Below are positions 31,583-39,188 of a stretch of 40,219 nt of DNA, piece after piece. Location: IMG/VR virus record IMGVR_UViG_3300045902_000068, positions 1-40,219 of that record; one strand, written 5' to 3'. The position numbers and the translations under genes were made by a program. The first letter of the stretch is position 1; each line of letters begins with the position of its first letter. The notes under the pieces are model-generated. The model saw only the letters and a list, made by a program, of their open reading frames with translations. It was not told the DNA's origin and made no database searches. The DNA is from a virus.

Positions 31583-32806
31583 TTAGATATACAAGACATC
31601 GGCGGCCTGTTCACCAGAGTAGGAAATTGTCAAATCTTCAACCGCATATCTTATGGCATCAATACAATGATCGTTCTGATTAGGAGCCGGAAGAGGCAGC
31701 GGTTTTCCGTTAGGGTCTGTATGCCATTTATAGTCTCGGATTTCATCAGCTGTCACCGGACAATCGGGCGAAATAACAAGCTCAAAACCTTGCAACCAGT
31801 TAATTCCATTTTTGACTGAACCAGCACCTTTTCTTGCACTGTGAATACTGAATCCCTTGGATTGTAGGTATTCAATTGTTTCAGGTCTTGCACTATCTGC
31901 GGTAATCGGCCAGTCACGAATTTCAGTAATGGTGTCCATCAGCGCGGGCAGGTCGCGGTTAGAAACTTTATAGCCTACAGCTTCTTCCGCAATATAGACA
32001 ATACCCTCGTCTTCAAGCACATAGAGTTTAATGATGACGTTTGGGTCCGAGCCGTATCCAAAATCTTCACCAAAGCGAGGACGAATCTTTGGAGGAACAT
32101 CAATTCGACCGACACGCCAGTTATCGAAGATCGCGACATCGGGATTTTCGTCGTAACCACCTTCCCAGATATGAACATGCCGTTTTGGATTCTTCAGCGA
32201 CCGGCGATATTCCGAGGGCATCCGGGTCTGCATGAAGTAGGGGTTATCTCGCCAGCTTACTTTTCGGATATACGACCGTTCCGGAATATTAGCTCCACGA
32301 AAAAGATTATCAACTGGGTCTGTGCGATAGCGCGGATTCCACGACCAAATCATTCGCGACCCTAGCGTCCGAACAGTCGGGATAATAATTTCAACCGACT
32401 TAGCCGTAAACATATGCGCTTCTTCGCCCCAGAAGATAGTGCAACCTTCCAAAGACTTTGCACTGTCGGGGTTACGATCCATACCAATGAAAGAGAATCT
32501 TGATCCAGTCGAAACGTTAACAAGTTCTCTTTCTGTTTCAGTAAAGAACGCTGACATATTCATTTTCTTGATTTTAATTTGCAGCAGTTCTTTCACTGAG
32601 TCTTTGATCGAGTTTTGAAACTGACGACCGCAGACAATCCGCTCCTCTTTCTTACACGAAGCACCAATGATCGCTTCCCCAATACTATGTGACTTTGCGC
32701 CTCCACGGCCACCGTAGAAGGCGTAGTGCTCGATAGGTTCTTGGGTATCTGGAAACTTACCAGTCCAAAGCGGTAGGTAAACTTCCGGAACGATCAAGTT
32801 ATCCAT
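31583..32806 (-). CDS. terL: Terminase large subunit
   Basis: A 407-residue packaging motor of the PBSX/Terminase_3 type. The ATPase has Walker A G-G-R-G-G-A-K-S at 32-39 and Walker B I-F-W-G-E-E-A-H at 124-131. The RNase H-like nuclease has E-D-F-G-Y near 247, T-A-D-S-A in the middle and D-A-I-R-Y-A near the end. All catalytic acids are in place. The ribosome binding site is weak. It begins one base after the stop of the 58-residue gene, suggesting coupling to it. The small subunit is unusually far away, 5 kb upstream. Confidence 0.96.
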   Translation of the reverse strand: MDNLIVPEVYLPLWTGKFPDTQEPIEHYAFYGGRGGAKSHSIGEAIIGASCKKEERIVCGRQFQNSIKDSVKELLQIKIKKMNMSAFFTETERELVNVSTGSRFSFIGMDRNPDSAKSLEGCTIFWGEEAHMFTAKSVEIIIPTVRTLGSRMIWSWNPRYRTDPVDNLFRGANIPERSYIRKVSWRDNPYFMQTRMPSEYRRSLKNPKRHVHIWEGGYDENPDVAIFDNWRVGRIDVPPKIRPRFGEDFGYGSDPNVIIKLYVLEDEGIVYIAEEAVGYKVSNRDLPALMDTITEIRDWPITADSARPETIEYLQSKGFSIHSARKGAGSVKNGINWLQGFELVISPDCPVTADEIRDYKWHTDPNGKPLPLPAPNQNDHCIDAIRYAVEDLTISYSGEQAADVLYI

Positions 32807-32807
32807 G

Positions 32808-32984
32808 TCACACAGTTCGGCGAACTATTGGCGTTCGGGGCGCTCGCGTGATAGTCGCACTTTGGTATGTTTTGGCGACTTGAGCTTGACTGTTGCTTGA
32901 TTGAATATTTGGATTAACGACTACCGATGCTTGTCGGTTTCCGCTTTGACGACTGATTTTCTTACCACCGCATCCGCAACCCAT
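32808..32984 (-). CDS. Small M-G-C-G-C-G-G protein
   Basis: A 58-residue frame with AAGGAG 7 bases before the ATG at 32984. It starts with M-G-C-G-C-G-G-K-K, then runs as a polar, flexible Ser/Gln/Val/Thr/Arg chain with no membrane segment. Short phage proteins with this kind of Cys-Gly start near terminase or structural genes are familiar to me, but no function is established. It ends 1 base before terL. Confidence 0.75.
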   Translation of the reverse strand: MGCGCGGKKISRQSGNRQASVVVNPNIQSSNSQAQVAKTYQSATITRAPRTPIVRRTV

Positions 32985-32994
32985 ATTTGGCTCC

Positions 32995-33279
32995 TTAGAA
33001 GATCGAGTTGATAATACCCATGAAAGCGAGGGCCAACGTGGCTCCGATCACAATTCCGCGGAACAACAAGCAGCAGCCGCAGGAAGTCCAAAAGTAGTTA
33101 GAAAACTTTGAAGTCCAATGTGACGGAGTAGCGCACCAAGTCGGCATAAGTTTCTGGCTTACCCAAGCCATAGCATTTGAAATCCAATTATCTTCCCACT
33201 CGACTTCATCATTAACAACGCCGTAGTCAAGTTCGGAAGGATAATTTGTCTTAGGTCGAAAGAAAAAAGGGTTTGTCAT
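32995..33279 (-). CDS. Small protein with C-terminal membrane segment
   Basis: A 94-residue protein. The N-terminal half is polar with many aromatic residues (W-E-D-N-W, H-W-T-S-K). A cysteine cluster (S-C-G-C-C) begins the hydrophobic segment at about 66-90 (L-F-R-G-I-V-I-G-A-T-L-A-L-A-F-M-G-I-I). Probably a tail-anchored inner-membrane protein. Its role is unknown. ATGA overlap with the gene before it. Confidence 0.7.
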   Translation of the reverse strand: MTNPFFFRPKTNYPSELDYGVVNDEVEWEDNWISNAMAWVSQKLMPTWCATPSHWTSKFSNYFWTSCGCCLLFRGIVIGATLALAFMGIINSIF

Positions 33280-33521
33280 AGTTCCGGCGGCTCCTCAACC
33301 GACATCATGACCGGGGGATGACTTGTCCCTAAAATTGACAAACGAACAGAGCCGCCACGAAGCAATACAGAGAGTTCAGCGGGCGTAGGTTCCCATGCCG
33401 AAGTCATCACGTTGATAGGGCAACCGTCAAGAACCATAACTTCATCGCGAATCGCAAGCGGTCGATGCTCTTTACCGCCTGATAGAACTCTGGTTGTATC
33501 CTTGACTCGAAGCGGTAGCAT
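33276..33521 (-). CDS. Conserved small phage protein
   Basis: An 81-residue protein recognisable as a small family common in phages and next to structural genes: P-L-A-I-R-D-E-V, T-S-A-W-E-P-T-P-A-E-L, L-R-G-G-S-V-R-L-S-I-L-G and T-S-H-P-P-V. The function is not known. It starts on the last base of the preceding stop (TAATG). Confidence 0.75.
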   Translation of the reverse strand: MLPLRVKDTTRVLSGGKEHRPLAIRDEVMVLDGCPINVMTSAWEPTPAELSVLLRGGSVRLSILGTSHPPVMMSVEEPPEL

Positions 33522-33742
33522 TACTTTTGCCCTGTCATTTCAACAAGTTGGCGAAGAAGTGGAAATGTCTGAATAAAAATCATGACACCAGAGACCATCC
33601 AGATAATTCGCTCTAAAATGGTCAATCTTTGTGTATGAGAATCAAGACGTTCAGCATGTGATTTTGTAATTTGCTGTAACATCTTAACTTCTCCTTCCAA
33701 AAGACCATCCTCGTAAGTCTTTGGCGCCATCATATTCTCCAT
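33521..33742 (-). CDS. XhlA-like coiled-coil membrane protein
   Basis: A 73-residue protein with a helical heptad region (Q-Q-I-T-K-S-H-A-E-R-L-D-S-H-T-Q-R-L) followed by one membrane segment at about 47-64 (I-I-W-M-V-S-G-V-M-I-F-I). This is the layout of XhlA/hemolysin-like and other small phage membrane proteins. The start could be 33742 or 33730, where GGAG has better spacing. The long structured leader at 33765-33856 precedes it. Confidence 0.65.
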   Translation of the reverse strand: MENMMAPKTYEDGLLEGEVKMLQQITKSHAERLDSHTQRLTILERIIWMVSGVMIFIQTFPLLRQLVEMTGQK

Positions 33743-33764
33743 GGTCTTTCGAAGTAGTCCAGCA

Positions 33765-33856
33765 GGGAGGCTCTAAGAACACATGCTCTCCGCGCACGGA
33801 GACCCTAAGAACACATGCTCTCCGCGCACGGAGACCCTAAGAACAAAGAACCTCCC
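33765..33856 (-). ncRNA. Structured RNA element: outer stem with two identical hairpins
   Basis: In minus-strand RNA an outer 10-bp stem (33847-33856 with 33765-33774) encloses two identical 6-bp hairpins (33787-33802 and 33819-33834, loop UGCG). A 32-bp unit is repeated in tandem 2.25 times (33773-33844). One outer pair is G-U on the minus strand but C-A on the plus strand, which favours an RNA read from the operon strand. It lies in the only long gap of this block, ahead of a membrane protein gene, so it could be a leader, a processing site or a separate small RNA. Confidence 0.55.
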
Positions 33857-33868
33857 AGCAAGGCCACC

Positions 33869-34669
33869 TCACCTTCCTCGCACAAATTGAAAATACAAGT
33901 AATCTCCGTCTCCAACGATTTGCGGCTGGTTATTATTTCCATAGCTAATAGGAAACGAATTACTTGCTGTTTTAGCAGTAGCTTTGATAATTTTTGACAA
34001 AGGACCTACAATTCTGTCTCCAGGATGTGAAGCATTTGGATCTTTTACAGAAAAGGCAAAGGCAAAGTAAGTGTTTTCATATCCATGATATTTAGGAACT
34101 TTTGAAAGCGGATTAAAAATGCTAAGCGAAAAAGATTGAGCATATCGTCGATCTTCGAGAAACGTAGGACGAAGCATTTTTATAAAAGTATGGTTAAGAG
34201 AAAAACTAAAAACTCTAATAAGACCACGCCGAAAATAATGCTCTAGTTGTATCCGGCCGCCAGTCGCAAATTCGCCATCAACAGGCGTAATTGCCCATTT
34301 GGAGCGGCGAATTGCCGTGCCGTCTGGATTGTTTTGAGTGCCGTTGCCGATACCACCACCTGTCTTTAATACAGGATCATCAGGAAATGACCATCTTCTA
34401 GTATGTCGCTCTCGCGTGTTTGGGCGACCTAGCGGGTCTTTTCGAGTATGTCGGCACCAAGCAAGCTCCAGCCAAGGGTCTTCGGCAGCCTTAAAACTCT
34501 CCGGAACGGTTTGAAATCTAACGTAGACTTCATGAAACCAATTAACCGGATCGTTAGAAAAGTTCGAAATACCAGAGCCGCTGCGCTTAACAAGAACAAC
34601 GTTTGGAACTGGAATGTCAATCCCAGCGTTTTTAGCTTGACGAACGTTATAGGTGTTGACGCCGATCAT
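33869..34669 (-). CDS. Hypothetical structural-like protein
   Basis: A 266-residue protein, rich in aromatic residues and arginine, with N-N-P-D-G and G-D-G-D-Y-L-Y-F-Q-F segments and beta-like strands. No membrane segment and no catalytic motif. It begins inside the stop of the beta-propeller-like gene (TAATG), so the two are probably co-translated and may form a complex. No family recognised. Confidence 0.65.
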   Translation of the reverse strand: MIGVNTYNVRQAKNAGIDIPVPNVVLVKRSGSGISNFSNDPVNWFHEVYVRFQTVPESFKAAEDPWLELAWCRHTRKDPLGRPNTRERHTRRWSFPDDPVLKTGGGIGNGTQNNPDGTAIRRSKWAITPVDGEFATGGRIQLEHYFRRGLIRVFSFSLNHTFIKMLRPTFLEDRRYAQSFSLSIFNPLSKVPKYHGYENTYFAFAFSVKDPNASHPGDRIVGPLSKIIKATAKTASNSFPISYGNNNQPQIVGDGDYLYFQFVRGR

Positions 34670-36096
34670 TACACTCGCCTCAGCAAGGTTATCCGAACAC
34701 CAACGCTCGGACCAATGACAACAACCTGAAGACTATCATTTAGAACAGCTTTTTCCTCATTAACGCCACCCGAAGACATCGTTTCGTTTCCGTCCATCAG
34801 GAAGTTGACACCGTTAACAGTTAGCGCCGCAGAACCATCATTTGGGTCTCGATTTCGAACTGTCCAAGAAACAAGGCCAGGAGTCGAAGAGATATTGATC
34901 TGAGCAGGTCCAGGGCCAAGCAGATCAATTACTTCGGTGCGAAAAGCAGGTGTCCTATTTTGCGTAGGATTGACAAAACTATCGCACGGACCGACTTCCG
35001 AATCTTCCGGTAGGGTAATAGCGTCGCCTGTGACGTAATCATGATCTTGAATAGTCACAAAGTCGCTGTTGAAGTCCTTGTGGAAGTAACGCCGAAACTT
35101 TGTTGGCCCTTGGAAAACACTACGAAGCAGTTCAAAGTTATTCTGGCCAACGAAGCCGCCGTAGGTTCCAATCGGAGTGATCGTTTGCGGCAAGCCCGGA
35201 TTGATTACATAGGTCTCAATCGTGTTGGTGCCGTAGTTAGCAATGTGCAGAACGTCATTTTCGTCAAACGACATTCCAGCCCGGTTATTCCAGAAATTAG
35301 CCGGAAGCGTGATCGTGTCGAGCACATTACCGCTATTCGGATCACACTCGACAATCGTATTAGAAGTGACTTCATCACGCATATAGAGGCGACCTTGGCT
35401 ATTGAAAGCGGCACCGCCACCGCCAAGGTTCATATTAAACGAGCTAACCCAACGCAGCGTCAAGAAGCCAGTTGTCGGATTAAGCGTGTAAGCCTCAATC
35501 GTGAAGCCTGGACCTAGCGAACCAAAAGCCCAGATTTCGCCAGTCACAGGATTGAATGCAGAAGCCCGCCAAAATGTCGGGAAAGGAAGGCCACCGGAGA
35601 GCGGCAGAACCGATACGACCGCTGGCACACTCGGATCAACAACGGTGGCCTGCGATTGCGGAACCGTCTCTAGAAAATAGACAAGACCTGTGTCGTAGTC
35701 TTGAACGGCCGAATTAAGAGCTGAATCAAGTGTCGGTAAAACACCGGCCGTAAAGAATACGTTGCCGCTGCTATCTCGAAGAGTTTCGCCAGTTACATAG
35801 CCATACACGCGGGCAGGAACTATGTATTCAAGGCATTGCACATCCGTGAAGTCGCCATCGCAGCTTCCCGGAGTCCAGACCCCGCCACCCGGAACAAGGG
35901 TGGCGAGGTCAATAGTGAACACAGCCGGCCGAACTCCATCCAGCGTGTAGCCAAGAAGATAATCTTCGACTCCAACTTGGACTAGATAGTGGGCATACAG
36001 CGTTTGAGAAGGCAAAAGAATGTTATTGGGCGTGTAACACCCAAGAACAACTTTTTCCTCGCCTCTATCAGAACGCTGACCTGACGTAATACCCAT
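34669..36096 (-). CDS. Beta-propeller-like protein
   Basis: A 475-residue beta-rich protein. Repeated strand sets with N-P-V-T-G-E-I-W-A-F-G, N-S-Q-G-R-L-Y-M, D-P-N-S-G-N-V-L-D and D-E-N-D-V-L-H-I-A-N-Y look like NHL or SMP-30/YVTN propeller blades, at about residues 170-310. The C-terminal 90 residues form a separate beta domain (P-G-L-V-S-W-T-V-R-N-R). No signal peptide. It may be a virion protein that binds a surface or sugar. It lies between terS and terL, an unusual place for such a gene. Confidence 0.65.
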   Translation of the reverse strand: MGITSGQRSDRGEEKVVLGCYTPNNILLPSQTLYAHYLVQVGVEDYLLGYTLDGVRPAVFTIDLATLVPGGGVWTPGSCDGDFTDVQCLEYIVPARVYGYVTGETLRDSSGNVFFTAGVLPTLDSALNSAVQDYDTGLVYFLETVPQSQATVVDPSVPAVVSVLPLSGGLPFPTFWRASAFNPVTGEIWAFGSLGPGFTIEAYTLNPTTGFLTLRWVSSFNMNLGGGGAAFNSQGRLYMRDEVTSNTIVECDPNSGNVLDTITLPANFWNNRAGMSFDENDVLHIANYGTNTIETYVINPGLPQTITPIGTYGGFVGQNNFELLRSVFQGPTKFRRYFHKDFNSDFVTIQDHDYVTGDAITLPEDSEVGPCDSFVNPTQNRTPAFRTEVIDLLGPGPAQINISSTPGLVSWTVRNRDPNDGSAALTVNGVNFLMDGNETMSSGGVNEEKAVLNDSLQVVVIGPSVGVRITLLRRV

Positions 36097-36137
36097 AGCC
36101 TAAGTCCTTGCTGATTTGGAATTCGACCATCAGCCGA

Positions 36138-36572
36138 TTAGTCGGAGGCAAAGTTCACATAAAGGTAGCCGGGCTGAACAGCAGAACCGGGCGCGGCTGG
36201 CAAAGTAGACGTTTCTTGGAATGTCGGACCTGCCGGTTGACTCACAACTTCAAACTGAAGTGCGGCAATAGCTGCGTAATCACCTGTGTCATCATCAGAA
36301 AGATCAACCGAGAAGACACCACCTGCGGGAATCAAGAACGCTTGAGTCGGCGGAGGACCGTTGAAAACAGTGCCCGCAACATAAACCATCGTGGCACGAA
36401 CCAAATTGCCCGAGACGTTATAGACTGTCACGCCTTGCTGAGGGTTAGCCGAGCCAAGAATATAGGTCTGCGAGTAAGGCGAACCTGCGACGATCTCCGA
36501 CGAAGCCGAGTGCAGACCTTTGATCCGGTCTGCAATCAGGCTAGAATTAAACATACCGTTTGTGAGCGACAT
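36138..36572 (-). CDS. Hypothetical beta-rich protein
   Basis: A 144-residue protein with strong AAGGAG before the ATG at 36572. Strands such as G-V-T-V-Y-N-V-S-G-N-L-V-R-A-T-M-V-Y-V and A-F-L-I-P-A-G-G-V-F-S-V-D-L suggest a jelly-roll or Ig-like domain as in head decoration proteins. It has no cysteine, unlike its neighbours. Not recognised. Confidence 0.65.
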   Translation of the reverse strand: MSLTNGMFNSSLIADRIKGLHSASSEIVAGSPYSQTYILGSANPQQGVTVYNVSGNLVRATMVYVAGTVFNGPPPTQAFLIPAGGVFSVDLSDDDTGDYAAIAALQFEVVSQPAGPTFQETSTLPAAPGSAVQPGYLYVNFASD

Positions 36573-36586
36573 CTTAGTCTCCTTGT

Positions 36587-37372
36587 TTACGAACGTTCAG
36601 TCCAATGGACATAGAACGATCCAGTGCTCGTGATGTTGGTCGGGAGGTTTGTAATCTCTTGGCCTTGCTCTGCGCTCCAAGTCCAAGAACCGGGCGGGGT
36701 TACAACCCCATCAATCGAGCCAAAATCATTGATGAAGCTAACTGTGAAGCTAACAACATCAGTAGTCCCTGCGGCAAGGGCTAGATTGAATACGTTATTT
36801 GCTGGAAGAACGCCGGAAGCCCGCCACTGATTAGTTCGAACAACTGGGCAAACCCCGCGCACCAGATTAGGACCAGACGGCGGCGGAATAACAATTCCGT
36901 TTGCATCAGTCCAGTAAACAGTTCCGTTAGGTTGACCGTTTGACTTTACGATCCATTGCGTAACGTTCTGACCGTTATCGCACCAAGGAAGCGGATCACT
37001 TTCTAGATCAGCGTCAGGACATTGAACTAGATCGCTAAGCAGGCCACCGTAGGGCGAACCGTCCAGATTGTAGGCCGTAGCCGTTGGAACACCCGCTGTC
37101 GAGTATGAAACGACGACAATGATACTATCGCCGGTGTTAGGATCGCAGCGGATGAACGAATCAAACTCGTCAGTGCCTGGATCGCAGGGTCGCGTGCGAA
37201 CGATCATGCCTTCCGGCCAAAGGACTTCAACAGTTTGGGTTGCCTGCCGAACCTGCGGGCCGTCGCACTCTTCGATAGTTACATTGAACGGAGTAGTGCC
37301 GCCTGTCGGACGAACCGGGAGCGAATTCGGGTCATTTGGTCCGCAAGGAGGATTGCAGGTGAGGTCAGACAT
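36587..37372 (-). CDS. Hypothetical beta-rich protein
   Basis: A 261-residue protein beginning with C-N-P-P-C-G-P and holding further paired cysteines. The C-terminal 80 residues (V-V-S-F-T-V-S-F, W-T-W-S-A-E, S-F-Y-V-H-W) look like an Ig-like domain. It starts inside the stop of the signal-peptide gene (TAATG), implying a shared role. No known family. Confidence 0.65.
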   Translation of the reverse strand: MSDLTCNPPCGPNDPNSLPVRPTGGTTPFNVTIEECDGPQVRQATQTVEVLWPEGMIVRTRPCDPGTDEFDSFIRCDPNTGDSIIVVVSYSTAGVPTATAYNLDGSPYGGLLSDLVQCPDADLESDPLPWCDNGQNVTQWIVKSNGQPNGTVYWTDANGIVIPPPSGPNLVRGVCPVVRTNQWRASGVLPANNVFNLALAAGTTDVVSFTVSFINDFGSIDGVVTPPGSWTWSAEQGQEITNLPTNITSTGSFYVHWTERS

Positions 37373-37746
37373 TACATCCCCACGCTTTTGTCGGAATAGA
37401 TGTAAAGGAGCCCCGCTTCTCCTTCGCCCAATGAAAGTGAGTCCGGGTAAGCGATGTAGCCTTCCGGAACAGTAACTTCAATCAAGTCAGCACCGCTGGT
37501 CCAAGTGAACATGACCTGAATTGTCAAACCATTGTGAGTTAGCTCGAAAGTGCCGTTATCGCACATATAGTTGACCGAGCGGTTATCATATTGAAGCTCA
37601 GCAACAGCGCCCGGCTTTGTGGTATCAGTTAGCGTCAAAGACGTTAGCGTTATTTCGCCTATGCCGACCTTACAGCCAAAAGAAACCGTGTTCTCAGCGA
37701 ACACGGTCGTTGGCATGAGCATCAATGCAAGCAACAATCGTCTCAT
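37372..37746 (-). CDS. Small exported protein with signal peptide
   Basis: A 124-residue protein from the ATG at 37746, which has GAGGAG upstream and yields a clean signal peptide (M-R-R, then L-L-L-A-L-M-L-M, cut after V-F-A near residue 18). The mature part is beta-rich with one cysteine pair (G-C-K and M-C-D). It is likely periplasmic and could act on the host envelope. An earlier start would bury the signal. It follows a GC-rich structured leader. Confidence 0.75.
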   Translation of the reverse strand: MRRLLLALMLMPTTVFAENTVSFGCKVGIGEITLTSLTLTDTTKPGAVAELQYDNRSVNYMCDNGTFELTHNGLTIQVMFTWTSGADLIEVTVPEGYIAYPDSLSLGEGEAGLLYIYSDKSVGM

Positions 37747-37845
37747 CGCTAACTCCTCTTGAAAGGAGCGAGGGACCGGGCGGGAAAACCGTGGGCAGCG
37801 GCAACCCGGCCCCTCTGAGCGCCGGAGACGCACAACCTCAAGGAC
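37747..37845 (-). promoter_or_regulatory. GC-rich structured leader with paired Shine-Dalgarno
   Basis: In the 99 bases before the exported-protein gene, a GC-rich stem with one bulged base (37805-37812 with 37772-37780) is followed by a small hairpin in which the AGGAG ribosome binding site (37753-37757) pairs with CTCCT (37764-37768). This would limit translation unless melted. Confidence 0.4.
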
Positions 37846-38328
37846 TCAGGTGGCGTCTGCTTCCGGGGCTTTTTCTTCGACAGGTTCCACAAAAGTCCCT
37901 GCCTTAATCGGGGTAATGTTGAATGCGACAGGCGGCGCATCAACAATTCCACCAAGCTCTTGCTTTTCAGCAAGGCCAAGATCACGAGCAATGATCGTCG
38001 AGTTCAACAATCCAGCCGCAGCGTTTTCGAACTTTTGCGTGTAGATCGCCTGCTCGACGAGTTCAACAGCTTCCGCCCAATCCTCACCACGTTCCCGATA
38101 CTTTTCAAGCCGCGAAACCGGAATCGAGAGATATTGGGCTAGACCCGTTTTCGTGAAAGGACGAACTTTTGCACGATAGCCGCGAACGATGCTCCCTTTG
38201 TATTGAAAGATGTTTTCTTCTTCCAGGGGCGTATCAACGCACCACTGAAAGTAAGAAACGCAGGCTTCCAAAAACTCTTGCGCAGTCAGAAAGATTCGTT
38301 TTTCTTTTAGCGTCAGATGGGAAAACAT
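37846..38328 (-). CDS. terS: Terminase small subunit (P22 gp3-like)
   Basis: A 160-residue protein matching the DNA-packaging gp3 family (PF16677 type): F-L-E-A-C-V-S-Y-F-Q-W-C, then K-V-R-P-F-T-K-T-G-L-A-Q-Y-L-S-I near 55-69, E-L-V-E-Q-A-I-Y-T-Q-K-F-E-N-A-A-A-G-style helix, and T-I-I-A-R-D-L-G-L-A-E-K near 111-122. It recognises phage DNA for packaging with TerL. ATG at 38328 with GAGGC upstream is preferred over a GTG at 38349. It is the first gene after the promoter at 38413. Confidence 0.88.
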   Translation of the reverse strand: MFSHLTLKEKRIFLTAQEFLEACVSYFQWCVDTPLEEENIFQYKGSIVRGYRAKVRPFTKTGLAQYLSIPVSRLEKYRERGEDWAEAVELVEQAIYTQKFENAAAGLLNSTIIARDLGLAEKQELGGIVDAPPVAFNITPIKAGTFVEPVEEKAPEADAT

Positions 38329-38351
38329 CGTTGCCTCATTGCGTAGCACTT

Positions 38352-38369
38352 AGCGTCCCGCAAGACGCT
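38352..38369 (-). other. Hairpin in the terS leader
   Basis: A 6-bp stem AGCGTC/GACGCT (38352-38357 with 38364-38369) and 6-base loop lie between the promoter and terS. No U tract follows, so it is a leader structure, not a terminator. Confidence 0.4.
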
Positions 38370-38412
38370 TTGAAAAGCCTAGATTGAGGGCAACCCAATC
38401 CATCGACAGCAA

Positions 38413-38440
38413 CATATAGCGATTCGGAATTATGTGTCAA
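38413..38440 (-). promoter_or_regulatory. Strong candidate promoter for the late operon
   Basis: On the minus strand, TTGACA (38435-38440) and TATATG (38413-38418) are 16 bases apart, directly after the NusG-like stop and 85 bases before terS. This is close to the sigma70 consensus and would start the packaging and structural transcript. Confidence 0.65.
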
Positions 38441-38442
38441 GC

Positions 38443-38868
38443 CTAAAGTTGACGTAAAAGCTGGATCGGCAGGTTGATATAGTGATTTCCTAGCAAAACG
38501 CGGGCTTCGCCATCGCGTATTTTAACAATTCGCCCCAAAAGTTGCCGATACGGACCTGCTAAAACTTCGATAAAATCACCAATTTTGAACTGATTTTCGT
38601 CTCTAGATTCGTTAAGTAATATCTGAAGTTGTGAAAGCTCTTCACTACTAACAGTCTTTGGTTTATAGTCAGAACTGTATTCAAGAACTCGAGCCATAAA
38701 GCGCGAAGGACAAACCCTTCGCAATGATGGCCACCGTTGTGGCGGGATGAAAGCGTAGCCGGGCATCGCGGCTGCGCCGTCTTTTAGAGGAATCCATAGT
38801 TTATGATCGTCACGACCCCATATAAAGAAGTCGTATGTCATTCGACATCGAAGAACAGCGTAATCCAT
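38443..38868 (-). CDS. NusG/RfaH-like transcription factor with KOW motif
   Basis: A 141-residue protein. Residues 2-60 fit the NGN domain: Y-A-V-L-R-C-R, a segment reading L-W-I-P-L-K-D, P-G-Y-A-F near 36-40, and a following R-V. After a linker, residues 94-126 form a KOW domain: F-K-I-G-D-F-I-E-V-L-A-G-P-Y, then L-L-G-R-I-V-K-I. NusG-family proteins bind RNA polymerase and promote elongation. Its place directly ahead of the late promoter suggests an antitermination role on the 33-kb operon. Start at 38868 gives an ATGA overlap. Confidence 0.75.
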   Translation of the reverse strand: MDYAVLRCRMTYDFFIWGRDDHKLWIPLKDGAAAMPGYAFIPPQRWPSLRRVCPSRFMARVLEYSSDYKPKTVSSEELSQLQILLNESRDENQFKIGDFIEVLAGPYRQLLGRIVKIRDGEARVLLGNHYINLPIQLLRQL

Positions 38869-39188
38869 CAAGTTTCCCAAGGTGGCTTAATAACAGAATC
38901 TCCCGCAACCAGAACCGTTTTGACCGGAGCCTTAGCGGGAGCCGGAGCTCTTACAGGAGCTCTTACAGGAGCCTTAGTAGGAGCCAACCGGGGCGTCAAC
39001 CGCCGCCCTGTAACAGGATCGCGCACTTCAAAACGGTCACCGTATTCCGTCAAATCGTAGAATTTTGGGAAGATGACGACACACCAGCCATTACCCGGTT
39101 CTAATTCAACCTTGGTATGCGCAATTCGTGTGTCGTCTAGCGCATCGGCCACCGTTTGTGCTTCTTGGCGTGTCTTGTAGAAGGTCAA
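38868..39188 (-). CDS. Hypothetical protein with Ala/Pro/Lys repeat
   Basis: A 106-residue protein using TTG at 39188 as start, overlapping the previous stop (TTGA); there is no ATG in this frame and the SD (GAGAC) is weak. The N-terminal 55 residues look like a small alpha/beta domain (A-D-A-L-D-D-T-R-I, G-W-C-V-V-I-F). A repeat of A-P-V-R and A-P-A-K units follows (residues about 69-90), encoded by short DNA repeats. Function unknown. Confidence 0.6.
   Translation of the reverse strand: MTFYKTRQEAQTVADALDDTRIAHTKVELEPGNGWCVVIFPKFYDLTEYGDRFEVRDPVTGRRLTPRLAPTKAPVRAPVRAPAPAKAPVKTVLVAGDSVIKPPWET

Noticed and set aside
33773-33844. Possible CRISPR array (32-bp repeats with a hairpin)
   Set aside because: The repeats are directly adjacent with no spacers and only 2.25 copies.
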